NCBI RefSeq assembly: GCF_001441615.1
Contig: NZ_LAXJ01000003.1
Location: forward strand, 372,001 to 436,000
Reading direction: 5' to 3'
DNA from: Roseovarius atlanticus
Lineage (GTDB): Bacteria > Pseudomonadota > Alphaproteobacteria > Rhodobacterales > Rhodobacteraceae
DNA: 64,000 nt
Shown: piece by piece, positions 1 through 9,032 of the stretch
Layout of the letters: the number at the start of each line of letters is the position of its first letter
How positions within the stretch are numbered: the stretch's first letter is position 1
Program-made: the position numbers and the translations under genes
Notes under the pieces: generated by a model
Told to the model about the DNA's origin: nothing
The model's input: the letters and a program-made list of their open reading frames with translations, nothing else
Databases searched by the model: none

Positions 1-1
1 G

Positions 2-1987
2 CGGGCAAGTATCGATGCCGACGCAGACGTGACGCCCGCCGAGATGGTCGGTGTGGTCGAGGGGCTGGGATACGAGGCGCATGAGCTGGATCCCGGCACG
101 CTCAATGCCACGGCGACGGACAAGGCGGGACGCGATTTGCTTATGCGGCTGGCGGTGGCCGGGTTCGCGATGATGAACGTGATGCTGCTGTCGGTGTCGG
201 TCTGGTCCGGCGCGGATGATGCGACGCGGGACATGTTCCACTGGATTTCGGCGGCCATCGCGCTGCCCGCTGTCGCGTTCTGCGGCGTGCCGTTCTATCG
301 CAACGCGTGGAGTGCGCTGCGGCAGGGGCGGCTGAACATGGATGTGCCGATCACGCTGGCCGTGGCGCTGGCGGTGGTGACGTCTCTTTGGGAGACGGCC
401 CTGTCGGGCCATCATGCGTATTTCGACGCGGCGATTGCGCTGGTCTTTTTCCTGTTGGCTGGGCGTTACCTGGATCACCGGACACGGGAGGTGGCGCGGT
501 CGGCGGCCGAGGAGTTGACGGCGCTGGAAGTGCCGCGCGCTTGGCGCATCGAGGACGGTACCGAGGTCGAACGCCCCATCGCGGAACTTGCGGTGGGCGA
601 CGTGGTGCTGGTGCGGGCCGGGGCGCGCGTGCCGGTGGATGGCGAGATTATTGACGGGACTTCGGAATTGGATCGGTCGCTTTTGACGGGCGAGACGGTG
701 CCGGTTTTTGCCGGGCCGGGGCAGGCGGTGTCGGCGGGGGAGGTGAACCTGACCGGGCCGCTGCGCATCCGCGCGAGCGCCGTGGGGGCGGAGACGTCGC
801 TGCACCGGATGGCGGATCTGGTGGCCATCGCGGAGTCGGGGCGGTCGCTGTATACATCGCTGGCGGACCGGGCGGCGAAGCTTTATGCGCCGGGGGTGCA
901 TATCCTGTCGGCTTTGGCCTTCGTGGGCTGGTTTCTTTACACCTTCGACATGCGCACGGCGCTGAATATCGCGGCGGCGGTGCTGATCATCACCTGTCCC
1001 TGTGCGCTGGGGTTGGCGGTGCCGGCGGTGACCACGGCGGCGTCGGGGCGGCTCTTTCGCAAGGGGATGCTGATCAAGCACGAGACCGCGCTGGAGCGGT
1101 TGTCGGAGGTCGACACGGTGGTGTTCGACAAGACCGGGACATTGACGGCGGGGGTGCCGGTGCTGACAAATGCGGATGTGCTGGACGATGCCGCGCGGGG
1201 CGTGGCGCTGGCGCTGGCACAGGGCTCGGCGCATCCGCTGGCGCGGGCGATTGCCAACGCGCTGGGCGAGGCGGAGGCGAAGCCCGCGGAGGTGACAGGG
1301 ATTGCCGAGGTGCCGGGCTATGGCGTGTCGGGGCGCGTGGGCGACCTGGAGGTGCGTCTGGGCCGGGCGGCGTGGGTCGGGGCGGAGCCGTGTTCTGAGA
1401 CGGCAACCTATCTGAAGATCGGGAAGGCGGCGCCTGTGGCGCTGACCTTCGAGGATGCGTTGCGCCCCGGCGCGGAAGAGGCCGTGACGGCGCTGTTGCG
1501 CGCGGACAAGGCGGTGTGGCTGGTGTCGGGGGATACCGAACCGGCGGTGAAGGCGCTGGCGGAGCGGTTGGGGATCGCGGCGTGGCACGCGGGCGTTCTG
1601 CCCGAGGACAAGGCGCGGATCGTGGCGGAGCTGTCCGATCAGGGCGCGCATGTCTTGATGGTCGGCGACGGGCTGAACGACACGGCGGCGCTGGCGGCGG
1701 CGCATGTGTCGATCTCGCCCGCCTCGGCGCTGGATGCGGCGCGGGTGGCGAGCGACGTGGTGCTCTTGGGCACGGACCTGAGCCCACTGGCCGAGGCGCT
1801 GGTGGTGGCGCGCAAGGCGCGGCGGCGGATCACCGAGAATTTCCGGTTGGCGACGCTTTACAACATCATTGCCGTGCCGCTGGCCGTGGCCGGGCTGGCC
1901 ACGCCGCTGATCGCGGCCTTGGCGATGTCGGCGAGTTCGATTACCGTGTCGCTGAACGCGCTAAGGCTGTCGGGGAGGCGGGCATGA
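2..1987 (+). CDS. ccoI: Cu+-translocating P-type ATPase CcoI/FixI, 5' end outside window
   Basis: Heavy-metal P1B-type ATPase that delivers copper during cbb3 cytochrome oxidase assembly. The frame is open to the left edge, so the start codon and most of the N-terminal metal-binding domain are missing; the first visible residues (around TPAEMVGVVEGLGYEAHEL) look like the end of an HMA domain. Then come membrane helices, the actuator motif LTGETVPV, the ion-binding helix TCPCALGLAVP, the phosphorylation motif VVFDKTGTLTAG, the HP motif (SAHPLARAI) and the hinge motif VGDGLNDTAAL. Its stop overlaps the ccoS start (ATGA), the usual ccoGHIS arrangement, which is why I call it CcoI rather than CopA. 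A separate CopA-type ATPase lies at 58707-61154. Confidence 0.93.
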   Translation, partial: RASIDADADVTPAEMVGVVEGLGYEAHELDPGTLNATATDKAGRDLLMRLAVAGFAMMNVMLLSVSVWSGADDATRDMFHWISAAIALPAVAFCGVPFYRNAWSALRQGRLNMDVPITLAVALAVVTSLWETALSGHHAYFDAAIALVFFLLAGRYLDHRTREVARSAAEELTALEVPRAWRIEDGTEVERPIAELAVGDVVLVRAGARVPVDGEIIDGTSELDRSLLTGETVPVFAGPGQAVSAGEVNLTGPLRIRASAVGAETSLHRMADLVAIAESGRSLYTSLADRAAKLYAPGVHILSALAFVGWFLYTFDMRTALNIAAAVLIITCPCALGLAVPAVTTAASGRLFRKGMLIKHETALERLSEVDTVVFDKTGTLTAGVPVLTNADVLDDAARGVALALAQGSAHPLARAIANALGEAEAKPAEVTGIAEVPGYGVSGRVGDLEVRLGRAAWVGAEPCSETATYLKIGKAAPVALTFEDALRPGAEEAVTALLRADKAVWLVSGDTEPAVKALAERLGIAAWHAGVLPEDKARIVAELSDQGAHVLMVGDGLNDTAALAAAHVSISPASALDAARVASDVVLLGTDLSPLAEALVVARKARRRITENFRLATLYNIIAVPLAVAGLATPLIAALAMSASSITVSLNALRLSGRRA

Positions 1988-2142
1988 CCATTCTGGCTTA
2001 TCTTATCCCGATCTCGCTGATCCTGGGCGGGCTGGGGCTGGCGTTTTTCGTCTGGACGGTGCGCAGCAACCAGTATGACGACCCCGAGGGCAACGCGCAG
2101 CGCATCTTGCGCGATACCTACGACGACAAGCCGAAGCGGTAG
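1984..2142 (+). CDS. ccoS: cbb3-type cytochrome oxidase assembly protein CcoS
   Basis: A 52-residue protein with one N-terminal membrane helix (about residues 5-24), then the short polar stretch RSNQYDDPEGNAQRILRD. CcoS is needed for cofactor insertion into the cbb3 oxidase, and the family motif W-x-x-x-x-x-QYDD with a following D/N-rich tail is visible. It starts inside the ccoI stop codon and is therefore translationally coupled to it. Length and position (last gene of ccoGHIS) are typical. Confidence 0.92.
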   Translation: MTILAYLIPISLILGGLGLAFFVWTVRSNQYDDPEGNAQRILRDTYDDKPKR

Positions 2143-2184
2143 TGCACCGCCGTAGAACGACGTGCCGGTGGCGTCCGTGGTATC

Positions 2185-2208
2185 TTGAGTATTTTTAGAA
2201 CAGTGAAA
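2185..2208 (+). repeat. Dispersed 24-bp AT-rich intergenic repeat, copy 1
   Basis: Copy of a 24-bp element with core GAGTATTTTTnGAAC followed by A(G/A)TGAAA, found just after the ccoS stop. Other copies are at 8957-8980 (reverse), 9009-9032, 20564-20587 and 38018-38041, all between genes. Function unknown. Confidence 0.75.
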
Positions 2209-2233
2209 GCCGGGGGCAGGGCTCGGAACGGCA

Positions 2234-2263
2234 AACGCCTGCGCGGAAGGAGGCGCAGGCGTT
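2234..2263. terminator. Hairpin between convergent ccoS and carboxypeptidase genes
   Basis: Perfect 11-bp stem AACGCCTGCGC / GCGCAGGCGTT with an 8-nt loop, between the ends of two convergent genes. No long T run follows, so it could act on both strands as a weak bidirectional terminator or as an mRNA 3' stabiliser. Confidence 0.6.
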
Positions 2264-2282
2264 GCCGGGACCGGGCGCGGTG

Positions 2283-3773
2283 TTACGCGCCGGGGTCGAT
2301 CATGAAGCAGGTGATCTGCTTGGCCTGAAGGCGGCGGCAGGCGAGGTCGGCGGTTTCGCGGGTCAGCCCCATGAAATTGGCATCGAACCCGGTGGAGCGT
2401 TTGACCACCTTGCGCAGGGAGCCGTCGAGGGTCTCCATTTCGTTCAGGGCGGTTTTCAGCAGGACCTTCTGCGCCTTGTACTGGCTGGGATAGCGGCCCA
2501 CGTTGATGCCCCAGTGCCGGCCGCCGGAGGTGGAGATGCGGGTGACGACCTTTTGCACCGGGTCGGCGGCGGGTTCGCGCGCCTTGGGATTGGTCGCAGC
2601 GGCGGCATCGACGCTGGCCAGTACGAGGTCCTCGGGTCGTGCTTTAGGGTTGGCCGAGGGCGTGACGGTCGCGCTGCCTTGTGCGGGCGGGCTGGCGTCC
2701 TCGGTGATGGTTTCGGCGGCGGCCAGAAGCGCCTTTTCGATATCCTTCTTGCCGACGGTGGGCGCGGCCTGGGCCACGATCGCCTCGCCGGGGCGGAGCT
2801 GTGGACGGAGAGATTTCTTGACCGCGGCAGCCGAGGCCAGGCGCACGGTCTTGCCCACCCCGCCGGGCACGGAATGCCCGTCATCGGCCGGGCCGGGGCC
2901 GACCTTGCCCATGTAGACAGGCTTGGAGGGGCGGTTCACGGCGACACGGCTGGGGGCGCTGCGAAAGCCGAGGTCCAGCAGTTCGGCCACCTTGGCGTTA
3001 CGTGTCGCGGTCGAGCGGCCGCCGAAGACGGTGGCGATGATGCGCTCGCCGCCCCGCTCGGCGCTGGCGGTGAGGTTGAAGCCGGCGGCACGGGTGTAGC
3101 CGGTCTTGATACCGTCGGCGCCGCGGTAGTCGGCCAGCAGGCGGCGGTTGGTGTGATAGACCTTCTTGATGCCCGCATCGGCGGTCACGCGGGAGAAGAG
3201 GTTGTAGTATTCCGGGTAGTCGTAAAAGAGGTGCCGTCCCAGCAGGGTCATGTCGCGGGCGGTCGAAAGATGGCCCTCTTCGGTCAGACCGTGGGCGTTC
3301 TTGAAGGTGGTGCGGGTCATGCCCAGCGCCTTGGCGGTGCGGTTCATGCGCCGGGCAAAGGCGGCCTCGGAGCCTTCGATCGCCTCGCCGAGGGCGGTGG
3401 CGGCGTCGTTGGCCGATTTCACCGCCGCGGCCCGGATGAGGTAGCGCAGCTTGATCGTCGAGCCCGACCTCAGACCGAGCTTGGAGGGCGGCTCGGAGGC
3501 CGCGTGCTTGGAGATGCGCACGGGCGTGTCGAGGGTGATCTCGCCGTTCTCGACCGCCTCGAAGACCACGTAGAGGGTCATCATCTTGGTCAGGGATGCC
3601 GGGTGAAGACGGGTGTCGGCGTTGTCCGCGTGAAGCACCTCGCCGGATCGTGCGTCCATCACCAAAGCTGCGTAGGGGGCCGCGACCGCGCTGAGCGGTA
3701 CGATAACCATCATCCAGATAGTGGCCAACGCCACCAGACCCCAGCGGATGGGCTGCCTGCTTCGCGTTCTCAT
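2283..3773 (-). CDS. D-alanyl-D-alanine carboxypeptidase (PBP5/6, S11 family) with SPOR domain
   Basis: Periplasmic enzyme that trims the terminal D-Ala from peptidoglycan pentapeptides. 496 residues. An uncleaved-anchor or signal helix covers residues 11-31. The penicillin-binding motifs are all present: S60-L-T-K63, S120-A-N122 and K223-T-G225. After the catalytic domain comes a long Pro/Ala-rich linker (about 300-405), then a C-terminal SPOR domain (about 410-496, containing WGINVGRYPSQYKAQKVL) that would bind denuded glycan strands at the septum. SPOR-fused S11 enzymes are common in Rhodobacterales. The upstream 3774-4041 gap separates it from the divergent K+ uptake genes and should hold both promoters. 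Confidence 0.92.
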   Translation of the reverse strand: MRTRSRQPIRWGLVALATIWMMVIVPLSAVAAPYAALVMDARSGEVLHADNADTRLHPASLTKMMTLYVVFEAVENGEITLDTPVRISKHAASEPPSKLGLRSGSTIKLRYLIRAAAVKSANDAATALGEAIEGSEAAFARRMNRTAKALGMTRTTFKNAHGLTEEGHLSTARDMTLLGRHLFYDYPEYYNLFSRVTADAGIKKVYHTNRRLLADYRGADGIKTGYTRAAGFNLTASAERGGERIIATVFGGRSTATRNAKVAELLDLGFRSAPSRVAVNRPSKPVYMGKVGPGPADDGHSVPGGVGKTVRLASAAAVKKSLRPQLRPGEAIVAQAAPTVGKKDIEKALLAAAETITEDASPPAQGSATVTPSANPKARPEDLVLASVDAAAATNPKAREPAADPVQKVVTRISTSGGRHWGINVGRYPSQYKAQKVLLKTALNEMETLDGSLRKVVKRSTGFDANFMGLTRETADLACRRLQAKQITCFMIDPGA

Positions 3774-4041
3774 GGAACTGCTCTTTCTCTGCCTCGTTCA
3801 CCGCCGATTTTTCGGCTGGCTTTTCATTATTGGGGAAAAGGTAGCACAGGGGGTCATTTGAATAAAGTGTTTATTTTCAAAGATTTTGACGTCATTCTGC
3901 AAGAGATTTGGGCACATGTTGTGGTTAGGTGCGCCCGAACCGCTAAACCGGCAATTGTGGCGGGATTGTGGCGCGCCGAAACCTGCGCGCGGAACCGCCG
4001 TGCCGACCTGCGCGTTTGCGTGCGAAGAGGAAGGGGACCTC

Positions 4042-4698
4042 ATGTCATATCGTAGTTTCGCCGTGATCGGCCTGGGCAATTTCGGCAGCACCGTGGCGAC
4101 CGAACTGGAGCGGTTCGGCAACCACGTGATCGGGGTGGATATCGACGAGACCCGGGTCAGCCGCCATGCCGACAAGCTGGGCGAGGCGATCATCCTGGAC
4201 GCGCGCGACGACGAGGCGCTGAAAGAGGCCGGGGTGGGCGAGGTCGACATGGCGCTGGTGGCCGTGGGCGACAACCTGGAGTCGAGCATCCTGGCGGCGG
4301 TGAATTTGCGCCAGGTGGGCGCGGGCGCGGTCTGGGCCAAGGCGACCAGCCGGACGCACCACCGGGTCCTGTCGCGGATCGGCGTGGACCGGGTGATTCA
4401 CCCCGAAGTCGAGATCGGGCAGCGCATCGCACAGGTGATGCACAACCCGCTGGTGCGCGACTATGTGGGCTTGGGCAACGGGTTTTTCGTGGTGAACCTG
4501 AAGGTCCCGGAAAAGCTGGAGGACACGAAACTGTCCGATATCGGCCATGGCGAAAACTTCGACCTGCGCTGCGTGGGTGTGATGCGCGGAACAAAGTTTA
4601 TCGGGCGGGACGGCGACGAATGCACGTTGAAGGCCGACGACCTGCTGTTGATGCTGGGCCAGCGAAACGACTTGCGCGACTTCTCGGCGAGCCTGTGA
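4042..4698 (+). CDS. ktrA: K+ uptake regulatory subunit, TrkA/KtrA family
   Basis: Cytoplasmic RCK-type gating subunit of a K+ transporter; it binds NAD(H) or ATP and controls the membrane subunit encoded next door. 218 residues. The N-terminal Rossmann RCK-N domain starts with SFAVIGLGNFGSTVA (GxGxFG) and has the acidic ribose-binding end of beta-2 (VIGVDIDE). The RCK-C half follows from about residue 135. One RCK module and a partner one base downstream fit the Ktr arrangement rather than duplicated TrkA. I chose ATG 4042 because homology to RCK-N begins there and AGAGGAAGGGG precedes it; the upstream extension in the same frame has no family character. Confidence 0.92.
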   Translation: MSYRSFAVIGLGNFGSTVATELERFGNHVIGVDIDETRVSRHADKLGEAIILDARDDEALKEAGVGEVDMALVAVGDNLESSILAAVNLRQVGAGAVWAKATSRTHHRVLSRIGVDRVIHPEVEIGQRIAQVMHNPLVRDYVGLGNGFFVVNLKVPEKLEDTKLSDIGHGENFDLRCVGVMRGTKFIGRDGDECTLKADDLLLMLGQRNDLRDFSASL

Positions 4699-4699
4699 C

Positions 4700-6046
4700 G
4701 TGGCGCGCAGATCGTCGATCAAGCTGGGCTCGACCCGGCTGAGCCTGTCGCCGCCGGCGGTATTGGCGGTGCTGTATTTCCTGACCGTAGCGTTCGGTGC
4801 GTTCCTGTTGTGGCTGCCGATTTCGCATTACGACGCGGTGGGCGTGGGCGAGGCGATTTTCACCGCGACCTCCGCCGTGACCGTTACAGGGCTGGTGGTG
4901 GTCGACACCGGGGCGGAGTTCAGCCTGTTCGGGCAGATCGTGATTGCCTGCCTGATGCAGTTCGGCGGGCTGGGGCTGATGGTGTTTGCGGTGGTGATCC
5001 TGTCGGCCTTCGGCATTCCCATCGGAATGCCGCACAAGGTGATGCTGCGCGAGGATCTGAACCAGGCGACGATCAGCAACCTGGGCCGGCTGGTACGGAT
5101 CATCGTGACCGTCTCGCTGGGCTGCGAGGCGGTGGGGGCGGTGCTGCTGGCCTTTGTCTTCGTGCCCGAGCTGGGCTGGGGCATGGGGTTGTGGCACGCG
5201 ATATTCCACAGCATTTCCGCCTTCAACAACGCGGGTTTCGCGCTTTATCCCGACAGCCTGTCGGGGTGGGTCGGGAACCCTTTGATGAATATCACCGTGA
5301 CCACGATGTTCATCCTTGGGGGGCTGGGCTTTATCGTGGTGGGGGACATCTATCAGCATCGCAAGTGGCGCAAGCTGTCGCTGCATTCCAAGCTGATGAT
5401 CGCCGGCACGCTGTGGCTGATCGTCATCGGGGTGGTTGGGTTCGCGGTGCTGGAATGGCGCAATCCGGGCACGCTGGCCGGGTTGGAGACCACCGGCGAC
5501 AAGCTGTGGGCCAGCTGGTTCCAGGGCGTCACACCGCGCACGGCGGGGTTCAACACGATCGATACGGCGGCGATGGAGGATTCCACGACCCTGCTGACGA
5601 TCATGCTGATGATCGTGGGGGGCGGGTCGACCTCGACCGCCGGGGGGATCAAGGTGACATCGCTGATCGTGATGCTGCTGGCGACGGTGGCGTTTTTCAA
5701 AAGGCGGCCGGCGTTGCATGTGTTCGGGCGGAGCCTGCCGCTGGACCAGGTGCTGAAGGTAATGGCGCTGGCGACGATCAGCGGTTTGCTGATGTTCGCG
5801 AGCCTGTTCGCGTTGACGGCGACGCAGGACATCGCGTTTCGGGACCTTGCGTTCGAGGTGGCGTCGGCCTTCGGCACTGTGGGTCTAACGCACGGGGCGA
5901 CGGCGGAGCTGAACTGGGCCGGGCGCGCGGTGATCATCGCGGTGATGTTCCTGGGGCGGGTGGGGCCGCTGACACTGGGGTTCTTCCTGGCGGCGAAGAG
6001 CCGGCCACGGGTGCGGTATCCGAGCGACAAGGTGTTCCTGGGGTAG
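4700..6046 (+). CDS. ktrB: K+ transporter membrane subunit, TrkH/KtrB family
   Basis: Ion-conducting subunit of the K+ uptake system, 448 residues, with many membrane helices in four M1-P-M2 repeats. The four pore loops with selectivity-filter glycines can be read: TATSAVTVTGL, SAFNNAGFAL, TPRTAGFNTID and EVASAFGTVGLTHG. The start is GTG 4700, one base after the ktrA stop, so the two subunits are translated together. The length matches KtrB better than the longer TrkH of enterics. Confidence 0.93.
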   Translation: MARRSSIKLGSTRLSLSPPAVLAVLYFLTVAFGAFLLWLPISHYDAVGVGEAIFTATSAVTVTGLVVVDTGAEFSLFGQIVIACLMQFGGLGLMVFAVVILSAFGIPIGMPHKVMLREDLNQATISNLGRLVRIIVTVSLGCEAVGAVLLAFVFVPELGWGMGLWHAIFHSISAFNNAGFALYPDSLSGWVGNPLMNITVTTMFILGGLGFIVVGDIYQHRKWRKLSLHSKLMIAGTLWLIVIGVVGFAVLEWRNPGTLAGLETTGDKLWASWFQGVTPRTAGFNTIDTAAMEDSTTLLTIMLMIVGGGSTSTAGGIKVTSLIVMLLATVAFFKRRPALHVFGRSLPLDQVLKVMALATISGLLMFASLFALTATQDIAFRDLAFEVASAFGTVGLTHGATAELNWAGRAVIIAVMFLGRVGPLTLGFFLAAKSRPRVRYPSDKVFLG

Positions 6047-6051
6047 TGCGT

Positions 6052-6074
6052 GGTGGGTTTTCACCCACCCTACG
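6052..6074. repeat. REP-like palindrome type A (GGTGGGTTTTCACCCACCCTACG)-class, copy 1
   Basis: Short inverted repeat with arms GGTGGGT and ACCCACC followed by CTACG, directly after the ktrB stop. Related copies occur at 18926, 40245, 40877, 45232, 46664, 46695 and in the tandem array at 61213. Confidence 0.8.
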
Positions 6075-6108
6075 AGGCCGCAGTGCCACGCGCGACTTGG
6101 GGCAGGAG

Positions 6109-6129
6109 GTCCCGGATTAGGTCCGGGAC
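6109..6129. repeat. Palindromic repeat type B (GTCCCGG...CCGGGAC), copy 1
   Basis: Near-perfect 21-bp palindrome, arms GTCCCGGA and TCCGGGAC with a short centre. Further copies lie at 9241, 12591, 12982, 13027, 21278 and 40950, all outside genes. Confidence 0.8.
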
Positions 6130-6148
6130 GGCGCGTTTTGCAACAAGA

Positions 6149-6178
6149 AACGCCCCCGCAGGTTTCTGCGAGGGCGTT
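6149..6178 (-). terminator. Terminator of the pyrimidine ABC transporter operon
   Basis: Imperfect GC-rich stem (AACGCCCCCGCAG / CTGCGAGGGCGTT) 24 bases past the stop of the substrate-binding protein gene. Read on the minus strand the hairpin is followed by TTTCTTGTTG, as in an intrinsic terminator. Confidence 0.7.
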
Positions 6179-6201
6179 CCGATGTCAGGCCATCAAAGAG
6201 T

Positions 6202-7194
6202 TCAGTTCAGGGCTTCGTCGGTGATCTGATGCGTCCAGGCGGCGTCGCCCGGGTCTTCGGTGATCACCGGGTCGGAGCCGCCCGACAGAAGCGAGTCGAC
6301 CGTGCGCTGGAAATCTTCCGGGTCGAGCGCGCCGTTGGAGCCGGCGGTCAGCTTGGCCACTTCGCCCATCATCCGCTTCTGGTGCTTTTCGGTCTGGGCG
6401 CCGGTGGCGTCGTTGTCGAGCACGATCATCGCGGCCTCGTCGGGGTTTTCCTCGGCCCATTTCCAGCCTTTCATCGAGGCGCGCACGAAGCGGGTCATCT
6501 TGTCGACGAAGGCGGGGTCTTCGAGGTTTTCTTCGAGCACGTACATGCCGTCTTCGAGCGTCGCCACGCCCTGGTCCTCGTATTTGAACACGACGAGGTC
6601 GTCCGGGGTGAGGCCCGCGTCGATGACCTGCCAGTATTCGTTATAGGTCATGGTCGAGACGCAGGCGGCCTGGTTTTGCAGCAGGGGATCGACGTTGAAG
6701 CCCTGTTTCAGCACGGTCACGCCGTCCTCGCCGCCCTCGGTCGGGATGCCAAGCTGGCTCATCCACGACAGGAACGGGTATTCGTTTCCGAAGAACCAGA
6801 CGCCCAGCGTCTTGCCGCGGAAATCCTCGGGGCCTTCGATGCCGGTGTCCTTGCGGCAGGTCAGCATCATGCCGGAGCTTTTGAAGGGCTGGGCGATGTT
6901 GACGAGGGGCAGGCCCTTTTCACGGCTGGCGAGCGCCGAGGGCATCCAGTCGATGATCACGTCCGCGCCGCCGCCGGCGATGACCTGTGCCGGGGCGATG
7001 TCGGGCCCGCCGGGCTTGATTGTGACATTCAGGTCTTCCTCTTCGTAGAAGCCCTGGTCTTGTGCCACGTAGTAGCCGGCGAATTGCGACTGCGTCACCC
7101 ATTTAAGTTGCAGCGTGACGTCGTCGGCGGCCAAGCCCGCGCCCCCCCAGAGGGTGGCGGCGGCGAGGCCGAGTGTTGTGGTGAGGTGTTTCAT
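6202..7194 (-). CDS. ABC transporter substrate-binding protein, NMT1/THI5-like
   Basis: Periplasmic binding protein, 330 residues, with a cleavable signal peptide (MKHLTTTLGLAAATLWGGAGLA) and the NMT1/THI5 opening LQLKWVTQSQFAGYYVAQD, used in families that bind pyrimidine-like ligands such as HMP. It is the last gene of a run with two permeases (7225-8942) and an ATPase (9300-10106), beside dihydropyrimidinase. I infer uptake of a pyrimidine base, hydantoin or related ring compound for the catabolic pathway encoded here; taurine- or thiamine-precursor-type ligands are the alternatives. No RutG-type permease is present, so this importer may supply the pathway. Confidence 0.88.
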   Translation of the reverse strand: MKHLTTTLGLAAATLWGGAGLAADDVTLQLKWVTQSQFAGYYVAQDQGFYEEEDLNVTIKPGGPDIAPAQVIAGGGADVIIDWMPSALASREKGLPLVNIAQPFKSSGMMLTCRKDTGIEGPEDFRGKTLGVWFFGNEYPFLSWMSQLGIPTEGGEDGVTVLKQGFNVDPLLQNQAACVSTMTYNEYWQVIDAGLTPDDLVVFKYEDQGVATLEDGMYVLEENLEDPAFVDKMTRFVRASMKGWKWAEENPDEAAMIVLDNDATGAQTEKHQKRMMGEVAKLTAGSNGALDPEDFQRTVDSLLSGGSDPVITEDPGDAAWTHQITDEALN

Positions 7195-7224
7195 TGTCTT
7201 CTCCCTGTTCTGGTTTGCTTTGGT

Positions 7225-8070
7225 TTATGTCCGGCCCCGTTGGGACGGGTGCCAGAAGGTGACGGCGCGCTCGATGAGGGCGACCGCGCCGTAAAATCCC
7301 GAGCCGGCGAGGGCGGCGACGACGATCTCGGCCCAGACCAGATCCATCGCGAGGCGGCCCACGGAGGTGGATATGCGAAAGCCCATGCCCTGGATCGGCG
7401 AGCCGAAGAATTCGGCCACGATGGCGCCGATGAGCGCGAGCGTGGTGCCGATCTTGAGCCCGTTGAAGATAAAGGGCATGGCGGCGGGCAGGCGGAGTTT
7501 CAGAAGCGTGGTCCAGTAGCCGGCGGCGTAGGTGCGCATCAGGTCGCGCTGCATGGCATCGGCCTCGGAGAGGCCCTGCACGGTGTTCACCAGCATGGGG
7601 AAGAAGACCATGACGACGACCACGGCGGCCTTGGACTGCCAGTCGAAGCCGAACCACATCACGAGGATGGGGGCGAGGCCGATGATGGGAAGCGCGGCGG
7701 CGAAGTTGCCCACCGGAAGCAGGCCGCGTTTCAGGAAATCGGAGCGGTCGACGGCGATGGCCGTCAGGAACGCGGCACCACAGCCGAGGATATAGCCGGT
7801 GAGCGCGCCCTTGATGGCGGTCTGGAGGAAGTCGCCCCAGAGGATGCCGAGGGAGTTCGCGAATGTGGCGGCGATCACGCTGGGGGCGGGCAGAAGGGCG
7901 AGCTTGATCTCCAGCCCCCAGACGAGGCATTCCCACACGGCGATGAGCGTGGCCCCGAAGACGATGGGCGCGGCCAGCTGTGCTGCGGTGTTCTGCGGGT
8001 GGCGCGCCAGCCGCGTGTTGATCCACCAGCCTGCGGCCCAGATGAGCGCCCCTGCGATCAGCCAGCTCAT
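7225..8070 (-). CDS. ABC transporter permease (pyrimidine-type importer), subunit 1
   Basis: 281-residue inner-membrane permease with about six helices and the EAA-type loop for ATPase docking (MRTYAAGYWTTLLKLRLPAA). It starts at ATG 8070, overlapping the stop of the next permease gene by four bases; an open frame extends further upstream but lacks permease character there. It pairs with 8067-8942 as a heterodimeric channel for the binding protein encoded immediately downstream. Confidence 0.9.
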   Translation of the reverse strand: MSWLIAGALIWAAGWWINTRLARHPQNTAAQLAAPIVFGATLIAVWECLVWGLEIKLALLPAPSVIAATFANSLGILWGDFLQTAIKGALTGYILGCGAAFLTAIAVDRSDFLKRGLLPVGNFAAALPIIGLAPILVMWFGFDWQSKAAVVVVMVFFPMLVNTVQGLSEADAMQRDLMRTYAAGYWTTLLKLRLPAAMPFIFNGLKIGTTLALIGAIVAEFFGSPIQGMGFRISTSVGRLAMDLVWAEIVVAALAGSGFYGAVALIERAVTFWHPSQRGRT

Positions 8071-8942
8071 TTTGCCATCCCCATGCGCCTGAGCGTGATG
8101 CGTTGGATAAGGCCGATGAGGCCAACGAGTATGGCGGCCAGCGTTGCGGCCATGATCAGCGCGCTCCAGATCTGGATGGTCTGGCCGTAATAGCTGCCGG
8201 CGAGAAGCCGCGCGCCAAGGCCTGCGACGGCGCCGGTGGGCAGCTCGCCGACGATGGCGCCGACAAGGCTGGCGGCCATGGCGATCTTCAGCGAGGTGAA
8301 GAAGTAGGGCATGGACGATGGCAGACGCAGCTTCCAGAAGGTTTGCGAGCGGCTGGCGTGCCAGGTGCGCATCTGGTCGAGTTGCATGGCGCTGGGGCTG
8401 CGCAGCCCCTTCACCATGCCGACGACGACCGGGAAGAAGCTGAGATACATTGAGATCATGGCTTTCGGGAGAAGCCCCGAGATGCCGACTGCGTTCAGTA
8501 CCACGATGATCATCGGCGCGATGGCGAGGATCGGGATGGTCTGGGACGCGATGACCCAGGGCATGACGCTCATGTCCATGGTGCGGTTGTAGACGATGCC
8601 GATGGCCAGAAGCGTGCCGAGGGCGGTGCCGAGGAGGAACCCGAGCGCGGTGGAGCTGAAGGTGATCCAGCTGTGGTAAATGAGCGAACGCTTGGAGAAA
8701 GCCCGCCCGCTGGCGATCATCGCGCCGGTGGTGTTCCACATCTCGGTCGCTACCTGGTGCGGGGCGGGCAGTTTGGGCTTTTCCTGGCTCCACGTGTCGG
8801 CGACGAGGTCGGGGAAGCTTAGCGTGACCTCGGCCCGCGCGGCCTTGTCATAGGCCCAGGGGGCGTTGAGCGCGACCGCGCCGGCGTACCAGAGCGCGAT
8901 GAGGGTCGCGACGACGGTGAGGACGGGGACGATGTTGCGCAC
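8067..8942 (-). CDS. ABC transporter permease (pyrimidine-type importer), subunit 2
   Basis: 291-residue permease of the same family as its neighbour, with an N-terminal helix (IVPVLTVVATLIALWYAGAV), a periplasmic insert and the EAA loop (MRTWHASRSQTFWKLRLPSS). A tandem pair of non-identical permeases is usual for NMT1-type importers of Rhodobacterales. The 357-base gap before it, filled with palindromic repeats, separates it from the ATPase gene on the same strand; whether they share one transcript cannot be told from sequence. Confidence 0.9.
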   Translation of the reverse strand: MRNIVPVLTVVATLIALWYAGAVALNAPWAYDKAARAEVTLSFPDLVADTWSQEKPKLPAPHQVATEMWNTTGAMIASGRAFSKRSLIYHSWITFSSTALGFLLGTALGTLLAIGIVYNRTMDMSVMPWVIASQTIPILAIAPMIIVVLNAVGISGLLPKAMISMYLSFFPVVVGMVKGLRSPSAMQLDQMRTWHASRSQTFWKLRLPSSMPYFFTSLKIAMAASLVGAIVGELPTGAVAGLGARLLAGSYYGQTIQIWSALIMAATLAAILVGLIGLIQRITLRRMGMAK

Positions 8943-8956
8943 TACACACCCCCTGC

Positions 8957-9032
8957 TTTCACTGTTCCAAAAATACTCAATACCGACCGCGTAATTGAGC
9001 CGAGTTTTTTGAGTATTTTAAGAACAATGAAA
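8957..9032. repeat. Inverted pair of the 24-bp AT-rich repeat
   Basis: Reverse copy 8957-8980 and forward copy 9009-9032 (core GAGTATTTT, then AAGAACAATGAAA) separated by 28 bases. They match at about 21 of 24 positions, so transcripts from either strand can fold. Confidence 0.75.

Noticed and set aside
2262-4055. Long plus-strand open frame (about 597 codons) opposite the carboxypeptidase
   Set aside because: Antisense shadow of a gene with SxxK, SxN, KTG and SPOR motifs; composition is Gly/Arg-rich with no family character.
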